Source of the DNA: Microcaldota archaeon
GTDB taxonomy: Archaea > Micrarchaeota > Micrarchaeia > Anstonellales > Bilamarchaeaceae
DNA length: 9,636 nt
Direction of reading: 5' to 3'
Assembly (NCBI GenBank): GCA_020726005.1
Contig: DYTL01000028.1
Coordinates: 1 to 9,636 of the forward strand
Shown here: piece after piece, positions 5,551-9,636 of the stretch
Layout of the letters: the number at the start of each line of letters is the position of its first letter
Numbering within the stretch: position 1 is the first letter of the stretch
The notes under the pieces: model-generated
The model's database searches: none
The model's input: only the letters and a program-made list of their open reading frames with translations
What the model was told of the DNA's origin: nothing
Translations under genes and position numbers: made by a program

Positions 5551-5823
5551 ATGTGATTACGTTTACATTATGAGGAATTAGGAAATCAACTTAAGGGACA
5601 ATTAAATGCAATTAGAGGATTATTAGATAATTTAAGTTTAGTAAGCAATTTTGAAAATACCACAATTATTTTAAAAGATTTTTTTGATGAATCGTTAAAA
5701 ACAAAAACCAAAACTGAGATTTTAAAGTATATTAGAGGGTCAGATTTATCAATTGCGGATAAAAATGAATTTATAAATGTTATGATGAGTAACCTACATA
5801 TCTTCCAAGATAAGCTTAGGTGA
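5551..5823 (+). pseudogene. Disrupted small ORF: ATG immediately followed by TGA
   Basis: From 5557 to TGA 5821-5823 the plus strand is open for 88 codons that look coding, for example YEELGNQLKGQLNAIRG near the start and DKNEFINVMM near the end. The product would be a helix-rich soluble protein I do not recognise. It has no usable start: the in-frame ATG at 5551 is followed at once by TGA (5554-5556), and the next in-frame ATG is near the 3' end. One base change at 5554-5556 would restore a 90-codon gene. Alternatively, a one-base indel would join it to a short ORF starting at 5516 or 5540 in another frame. Leucine is mostly TTA, unlike the CTT-rich neighbours, which hints at foreign origin. 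No ribosome binding site is clear. Confidence 0.5.
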
Positions 5824-5933
5824 AAAAATACATAGAAAAACAAAGAAAGAGCGGGGAGAGAAGCAGGAAAAAAACTCAACACTCGCTGTTGGATAACAAA
5901 AAATATATAGAACGACTTACTCGTTTATTGTAA
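5820..5933 (+). CDS. Possible 37-residue basic protein, GTG start
   Basis: GTG at 5820 overlaps the stop of the preceding ORF as GTGA, a common arrangement for translationally coupled genes. The frame runs 37 codons to TAA 5931-5933. The product is strongly basic (KKYIEKQRKSGERSRKK at the N-terminal end, KKYIERLTRLL at the C-terminal end), with two similar KYIE segments. No family is recognised. Nucleic-acid binding or a partner of the upstream protein would be guesses. It may be non-coding, since the upstream ORF is itself broken. Confidence 0.25.
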   Translation: MKKYIEKQRKSGERSRKKTQHSLLDNKKYIERLTRLL

Positions 5934-5942
5934 ATGTAAGTC
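5914..5942. promoter_or_regulatory. Inverted repeat upstream of thiolase operon
   Basis: GACTTAC (5914-5920) and GTAAGTC (5936-5942) form a perfect 7-bp inverted repeat around 15 bases. It ends two bases before the AGGT motif (5944-5947) of the thiolase ribosome binding site. It also spans the stop of the small ORF at 5820-5933. It could be an operator, an RNA hairpin affecting thiolase translation, or a weak terminator. A TATA-like AAATATATAG at 5901-5910 lies just upstream. Confidence 0.35.
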
Positions 5943-5954
5943 AAGGTAGTTCAC

Positions 5955-7115
5955 ATGAGAAAAGTTGCAATAATCGGAATTGGAATGACAAAATTCGGCG
6001 AGCATTGGGAGCGGGGCTTTCGCAATTTAGTAATAGAAGCAGGAATAAAAGCCATGGAGGATTCAGGCTTACAAGGAAACGAAATTTCTGCGGGATATGT
6101 TGGAAATATGGCATCAGGAAGCCTTATTGGACAAGAACATGTAGGTGCGCTTATTGCGGACCAAATGGGACTTAATCCAATTCCAATAACACGAGTTGAA
6201 GCCGCGTGCGCTTCAGGAGGAGTTGCATTAAGACAGGGTTATCTTGCGGTTGCAAGCGGCGCACATGATTTTGTTGTTGTTGGTGGCGTAGAAAAAATGA
6301 ATGATTTGGATACTACTTCTGTTTCTGAAATTTTAGGCGGCGCAGGGGACGAAGAATGGGAACTTTTTTTAGGCGCGACTTTTCCTGGTTTGTATGCATT
6401 AATGGCAAAAAGACATATGTATGAATATGGAACTACTGAAGAAATGATGGCTTCGGTTGCAGTGAAGAATCATGAGCATGGTTCAAGAAACCCTTACGCG
6501 CAGTTTCAAAATAAAATTACTATTGATACAGTAATGAACTCAAAAATGGTCGCGGATCCACTCAAAGTTTTTGATTGTTCTCCTATTACCGATGGTGCAG
6601 CAGCAGTAGTTCTTGCACCGTTAGATGTTGCGAAAAAATACAACGCACAACCAATAGAAATTGTAGCAAGCGTTCAGATATCGGATACAATTGCGTTGCA
6701 TTCAAGGGAAAAACTCAGCGAAATTAAAGCGACTAAAATCGCGGCTCAAAAAGCGTTCGAAATCGCGAAAATAACACCGAAGGATATTAATGTTGCAGAA
6801 GTGCATGATTGTTTTACAATTGCAGAAATCATGGCAATAGAAGACCTTGGCTTTTTCAAGAAAGGAGAAGGTGGAAAAGCAAGTTTAGAGGGAAAAACAG
6901 GTTTGAATGGAGAAATTCCGATAAACACTTCAGGCGGACTTAAATCCGCAGGACATCCAGTTGGCGCAACAGGAATAAAACAAGCTGTTGAAATTACCTG
7001 GCAACTACGCGAAAAAGCAGAAGCAAGACAGGTTGCAGACGCGGAAATTGGCTTAACTCATAATGTAGGAGGAAGCGGCGCGACCGTAGTAGTGCATATA
7101 TTCAAAAAAACATAA
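5955..7115 (+). CDS. Archaeal acetyl-CoA acetyltransferase (thiolase)
   Basis: This enzyme condenses two acetyl-CoA to acetoacetyl-CoA, the entry to the mevalonate route to archaeal isoprenoid lipids. The 386-residue protein has the nucleophile Cys85 in EAACASGG (82-89), His284 in EVHDCF (282-287), His334 in GHPVGATG (333-340) and THNVGGSG (368-375) in place of the second catalytic-Cys loop of classical thiolases. This is the archaeal/SCP2-like type. A DUF35 partner follows after 21 bases, the usual pairing; in methanogens the two form a complex with HMG-CoA synthase that passes acetoacetyl-CoA along. HMG-CoA synthase is not in this window. The ATG is preceded by AGGT at 5944-5947. The gene appears to head a four-gene run that ends with ferredoxin. 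Confidence 0.92.
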   Translation: MRKVAIIGIGMTKFGEHWERGFRNLVIEAGIKAMEDSGLQGNEISAGYVGNMASGSLIGQEHVGALIADQMGLNPIPITRVEAACASGGVALRQGYLAVASGAHDFVVVGGVEKMNDLDTTSVSEILGGAGDEEWELFLGATFPGLYALMAKRHMYEYGTTEEMMASVAVKNHEHGSRNPYAQFQNKITIDTVMNSKMVADPLKVFDCSPITDGAAAVVLAPLDVAKKYNAQPIEIVASVQISDTIALHSREKLSEIKATKIAAQKAFEIAKITPKDINVAEVHDCFTIAEIMAIEDLGFFKKGEGGKASLEGKTGLNGEIPINTSGGLKSAGHPVGATGIKQAVEITWQLREKAEARQVADAEIGLTHNVGGSGATVVVHIFKKT

Positions 7116-7136
7116 ATATATCTATAGTGAAAACGT

Positions 7137-7565
7137 ATGAAAGAAAGTATTCCACTTACATGGAGAAGAATACCTGAAAGGTATAGAATGAAAGGTGTAA
7201 AATGCACTATTTGTTCAACTAATTATTTCCCTCCACGCATAGTTTGTCCAAAGTGCAGAAGAAAAGGAAAACTTGAAACATTTTACTTTAAAGGAAATGG
7301 AACGGTTTATTCTTTTACAGAAATACATAGTCCTGCTTCTGGTTTTGAGGAACAGGTACCTTATATATTTGCAATAATAGATTTAGATGAGGGCTCACAT
7401 GTTACCGGGCAAATAGTAGATGCGCGTAAGGACGACGTAAAAATAGGAGATAGAGTTGAAGCAGTTTTCAGAAAAACCCAAAGCGATGATCCTGAAGGTT
7501 TAATACATTATGGGTTTAAATTTAGATTAATAAAGAATAAGAAAACCGAAATAAAATTAATGTAA
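7137..7565 (+). CDS. DUF35 zinc-ribbon/OB-fold protein, thiolase partner
   Basis: Non-catalytic partner of the archaeal thiolase. In the methanogen complex the DUF35 protein bridges thiolase and HMG-CoA synthase and helps hold CoA. The 142 residues begin with a helical segment (about 5-18, containing RRIPERYRM), then a rubredoxin-like zinc ribbon with Cys23, Cys26, Cys37 and Cys40, then an OB-fold of roughly 50-132 that includes GNGTVYSFTEIH and VTGQIVD. All four zinc ligands are present and length is normal for the family. It lies 21 bases after the thiolase and 11 bases before the next gene, so co-transcription is likely. No strong GGTGA motif precedes the ATG; a TAGTGA string sits about eight bases upstream. 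Confidence 0.9.
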   Translation: MKESIPLTWRRIPERYRMKGVKCTICSTNYFPPRIVCPKCRRKGKLETFYFKGNGTVYSFTEIHSPASGFEEQVPYIFAIIDLDEGSHVTGQIVDARKDDVKIGDRVEAVFRKTQSDDPEGLIHYGFKFRLIKNKKTEIKLM

Positions 7566-7576
7566 GAGGTGAAATA

Positions 7577-8359
7577 ATGGAAAGTATACCTATTTGTCAA
7601 GCAATTCAAGGTATTATACTTGTAGGTTTTATTGTATTTATATATTATGTCGTGATACTTGCTCCGAAAAAAAGAATAGAAATGTTAAAAAATTTTGCTA
7701 AACGTAACGGATTTAATTTTAATGAAACTGATAAAGGCAATGTGATTAAGGAAAAAATTAATTTTATTGATTATATGAGTACTGAGAATAACATGACGAA
7801 TATGGCGTTAAGTGATGAACAAAGCAAGATTCGTATATATAATATAATAAGTTTTGATGGAGCGAGTGGGCATTTTTATGTATTTGATTTATTTATCCAT
7901 ATTACTCCCTTCTATTCAACTGGTATTGGTAAATATAAAGATCCTCATACTGGAGAAATTATGCATCGAAATACTGTTACGGGGATTACAAAATCATTAG
8001 AAAAATCAATTTTGGAAACAATATGCTTTTTTGAACCAAACATACTATCTGAAGAAAGCAAACGTCTTCAACTTACCGATAAAAGAAATATTAACATGTT
8101 TATGGATTTTCATCATATATGCGGAGAAAAAAAAGAAATTAATAATAAATATGTTCTTTATTACAATAATCAAGCACCAGCAGATATTACTCCGGAAGCT
8201 CAAGAATATCTTTCATCTTATTATGACAAACGAATATTTACTACTATAGAAGTTTTTAAGAACAGTGTAATGGTTAGAACAATGAGAAAAGATAAACTTG
8301 AGGAAATAGAAAACTTGATTAATTTTACAAAAGGTTTAGTACAAAAACTTGCACAATAG
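7577..8359 (+). CDS. Single-span membrane protein of unknown function
   Basis: Not recognised with confidence. The 260-residue protein has one N-terminal membrane span at about 10-29, then a basic flank (PKKR, 30-33) and a soluble domain, probably cytoplasmic by the positive-inside rule. The layout, a span followed by an LKNFAKRNGFNF-like helix, a central beta-rich part with FFEPN (151-155), and a C-terminal IEVF...VMVRT strand pair with a final helix, reminds me of a widespread uncharacterised bacterial family. That resemblance is from memory and unchecked. Cysteines at 7, 150 and 182 form no motif. The ribosome binding site GAGGTGA (7566-7572) is the strongest in the window, and the gene follows DUF35 by 11 bases. 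Alanine GCG codons are rarer than in the flanking genes, so it may be a later addition to the operon. Confidence 0.75.
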   Translation: MESIPICQAIQGIILVGFIVFIYYVVILAPKKRIEMLKNFAKRNGFNFNETDKGNVIKEKINFIDYMSTENNMTNMALSDEQSKIRIYNIISFDGASGHFYVFDLFIHITPFYSTGIGKYKDPHTGEIMHRNTVTGITKSLEKSILETICFFEPNILSEESKRLQLTDKRNINMFMDFHHICGEKKEINNKYVLYYNNQAPADITPEAQEYLSSYYDKRIFTTIEVFKNSVMVRTMRKDKLEEIENLINFTKGLVQKLAQ

Positions 8360-8371
8360 CAAATCTAAAAT

Positions 8372-8376
8372 GGTGA
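8372..8376 (+). promoter_or_regulatory. Ribosome binding site deciding a GTG start
   Basis: GGTGA is followed six bases later by GTG (8383). An ATG two bases earlier (8381) overlaps this GTG as ATGTG, but it is in another frame and stops after six codons. The ferredoxin frame has no in-frame ATG nearby, so GTG must be the start. Confidence 0.65.
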
Positions 8377-8382
8377 ATACAT

Positions 8383-8652
8383 GTGGCAAAAATACATATA
8401 AAAAATGAGAATAAAACTATAGAAATTCCTGATGGAAGTAATCTTACCGAATTGGAAGGAAAAACAAATATTATTTTCGCGTGTAAAATAGGAACGTGCG
8501 GTGCGTGTATTGCAACAATTGTTAATGGAGCAGAAAACCTTAGTGTACCTACTGAAACCGAAAAAATGTATTTAGATGCTTTTGGAAGCGCAAATAAAAG
8601 ATTGCTTTGTCAAACAATAATAAAAAAAGGAGAAGTTTCTATCGAGTACTAA
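8383..8652 (+). CDS. Small 2Fe-2S ferredoxin, plant/adrenodoxin-like fold
   Basis: Cytosolic electron carrier of 89 residues. The cluster ligands are Cys34, Cys39, Cys42 (FACKIGTCGAC, Cys-x4-Cys-x2-Cys) and Cys76 in LLCQ, as in plant-type [2Fe-2S] ferredoxins. The short N-terminal beta strands (KIHIKNENKTIEI) and the ENLS segment before the last ligand recall small ferredoxins of DPANN archaea and candidate-phylum bacteria, which is a recollection and not a search. It starts with GTG behind a good GGTGA motif, 23 bases after the membrane-protein gene. Its TAA (8650-8652) overlaps the stop of the convergent dihydroorotate dehydrogenase. The partner enzyme is unknown; it is not PyrK, which is much larger and binds FAD. 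Confidence 0.9.
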   Translation: MAKIHIKNENKTIEIPDGSNLTELEGKTNIIFACKIGTCGACIATIVNGAENLSVPTETEKMYLDAFGSANKRLLCQTIIKKGEVSIEY

Positions 8653-9566
8653 AACTCTTTTGCTTTTCCAACTACTTCTTGCAAACTTGCATAATTATGT
8701 TTTTCTAATTCGTTTTCTAATTCTTTTTCCATTCGTGCGAAAGCTGAAATTCCTTCTTTATATAAAACAGAAGTTGCAGCAAACGCGCTCGCGCCGGCAA
8801 GAGCATAAGCAAACGCATCTTTTCCTGAATAAATTCCACCACATCCTACAATCGGAATCGCGCCTTTTAAATATTCGTAATATCTTCGGACATTTCCCCA
8901 GCCAACCATTTTTATTGCTTCACCTCCTAATCCACCCCATTTTGATTTGAGCATTATTTTTTCCCTATCTGCATCTATATACATTGCATTTCCCAAAGTA
9001 TTTATTGCGACAATTATATTTACGCCATTCTTTTTCGCGATTTCACAAAAATCCTGCTGCGCAGAAACATCTAAAAACGGAACAATTTTAACAGCAATTT
9101 TTTTATTTGTTTTTTTCTTTACTACTTTTAAAACTTCTTCTATTGCTTCTGCATCATATATAATTTGGGATTTTCCTTTAAGATTCGGGCAGGAAAGATT
9201 TAGCTCTAAAACATCTGCAACTTCGGAAAGGGTTTTGGTCATTATTTCAGCTTCATTTGTATCAAATCCGCTCATGCTTAAAAAAACCGGTTTATTGGTT
9301 TTCTTTTTCAATTCTCGTATTATATTAGCCATTTCTATATAGCCTGGATTCGGAAAGCCCATACTGTTTATAGTGTTATTTCCAATTATATAAAACCTCG
9401 GACCTGGGTTTCCTGAGCGGGGAATAAAGGTTGTTGTTTTGGTTGTTATAAAACCAGCACGCGAATTGGCTATTTGCACAAGTTTTTCCAAATTATCATC
9501 ATACGCACCAGAACCATTAGTAAAAACGCCTTCTAATTCAAAATCTTCTAATTTTGTTTTGAGCAT
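8649..9566 (-). CDS. pyrD: Dihydroorotate dehydrogenase, class 1A type
   Basis: This FMN enzyme oxidises dihydroorotate to orotate in pyrimidine synthesis. From Met at 9566 the protein has 305 residues, close to class 1A enzymes such as that of Lactococcus. Lys43 in TTKTTT, INSMGFPNPGY at 66-76, NLSCPN at 123-128 with the catalytic base Cys126, Lys160 in VKI, GGLGGEAIK at 211-219 and GCGGIYSGKDA at 241-251 (FMN phosphate) are in order. A cysteine base plus the ELNLSCPN...GK.Q pattern favours class 1A (cytosolic, fumarate-reducing). A longer version from GTG at 9602 adds 12 residues but overlaps the end of an upstream frame and has no family support. A TTTTTAAA string at 9590-9597 on the minus strand could be a TATA box for a leaderless message. 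The acceptor is inferred. Confidence 0.93.
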   Translation of the reverse strand: MLKTKLEDFELEGVFTNGSGAYDDNLEKLVQIANSRAGFITTKTTTFIPRSGNPGPRFYIIGNNTINSMGFPNPGYIEMANIIRELKKKTNKPVFLSMSGFDTNEAEIMTKTLSEVADVLELNLSCPNLKGKSQIIYDAEAIEEVLKVVKKKTNKKIAVKIVPFLDVSAQQDFCEIAKKNGVNIIVAINTLGNAMYIDADREKIMLKSKWGGLGGEAIKMVGWGNVRRYYEYLKGAIPIVGCGGIYSGKDAFAYALAGASAFAATSVLYKEGISAFARMEKELENELEKHNYASLQEVVGKAKEF

Positions 9567-9570
9567 AATA

Positions 9571-9636
9571 TTATCTTTTATGTAAAGGTTTAAAAATACC
9601 ACGAGTAACGAGTAATCCAGTAATTCCGAACATCTT
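9571..9636 (-). CDS. Possible C-terminal end of an upstream gene (partial)
   Basis: On the minus strand one frame is open from the window edge for 21 codons, including KMFGITGLLV and RGIFKPLHKR, to TAA at 9573-9571. That is four bases before the dihydroorotate dehydrogenase ATG. A hydrophobic stretch followed by a basic tail is plausible as the end of a membrane protein. If real, it would be the upstream gene of the same operon. With so few codons it may be chance. Confidence 0.3.
   Translation of the reverse strand, partial: KMFGITGLLVTRGIFKPLHKR

Noticed and set aside
5551..5823. TGA read as selenocysteine or another amino acid
   Set aside because: A TGA at codon 2 is not a place where a selenocysteine would serve, no insertion-element hairpin was seen, and the large genes here contain no in-frame TGA. 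Mutation or sequencing error is simpler.
5586..5882. 98-codon minus-strand ORF, hydrophobic N-terminus, as a small membrane protein
   Set aside because: It is antisense to the AT-rich plus ORF; its hydrophobic residues come from reading Lys/Asn codons backwards, and no ribosome binding site precedes its ATG.
5551..5933. Toxin-antitoxin cassette made of the broken ORF and the basic mini-protein
   Set aside because: The coupled layout is suggestive, but neither product shows a known toxin or antitoxin motif and the first lacks a valid start.
9567..9602. GTG start at 9602 for dihydroorotate dehydrogenase
   Set aside because: The extra 12 residues have no counterpart in class 1A enzymes, whose N-terminus aligns with the Met at 9566, and they overlap an open upstream frame.
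1..9636. tRNA, rRNA, CRISPR array, insertion sequence or prophage elements
   Set aside because: I looked for cloverleaf-like segments with a T-loop motif, short regularly spaced repeats, transposase-like ORFs and terminal inverted repeats, and saw none. The only repeats are the two tandem duplications and small palindromes.

Overview
The window looks like part of an AT-rich archaeal chromosome. Archaeal markers are a group II chaperonin (thermosome) with a Gly/Met-rich tail, a thiolase followed by a DUF35 zinc-ribbon/OB protein (the archaeal mevalonate-entry pair), an archaeal-type TrmI-like tRNA methyltransferase, GGTGA-type ribosome binding sites and TATA-like boxes. Genes are tightly packed: convergent genes end with stop codons overlapping or 1 nt apart. 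The small 2Fe-2S ferredoxin and the shortened TrmI would fit a DPANN-type lineage, but that placement is inference. No rRNA, tRNA, CRISPR array or transposase was seen.

Layout. At 127-1280 a 576-bp unit carrying purE (purine synthesis) with its ribosome binding site is present twice in perfect tandem. It is followed by a trmI-like gene (1261-1833) that lacks the usual N-terminal domain. After a 136-bp AT-rich gap comes the thermosome (1970-3637). Its last 53 codons, plus the end of the convergent gene, form a second perfect tandem duplication of 225 bp (3479-3928). On the minus strand follow a secreted or lipid-anchored protein with ten four-cysteine repeats (3864-4754) and a HAD-family phosphatase (4791-5474).

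A short disturbed region follows (5475-5954). It holds a 16-bp perfect palindrome in a divergent promoter, an ORF whose only plausible start ATG is directly followed by TGA, and a 37-codon ORF overlapping the end of that one by GTGA. Then comes an apparent plus-strand operon: thiolase (5955-7115), DUF35 partner (7137-7565), a single-span membrane protein of unknown function (7577-8359) and a 2Fe-2S ferredoxin (8383-8652). A class 1A-type dihydroorotate dehydrogenase (8649-9566, minus) meets the ferredoxin tail to tail. A possible C-terminal piece of another minus-strand gene runs off the right edge.

How the genes relate. purE and the dihydroorotate dehydrogenase serve nucleotide synthesis. 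The thiolase/DUF35 pair serves the first step towards isoprenoid lipids, although HMG-CoA synthase, the usual third member, is not in the window. TrmI and the thermosome serve tRNA modification and protein folding. The most notable observations are the two exact tandem duplications (recent events or assembly errors), the 41-cysteine repeat protein, and the start-stop pseudogene region with unusual codon use.
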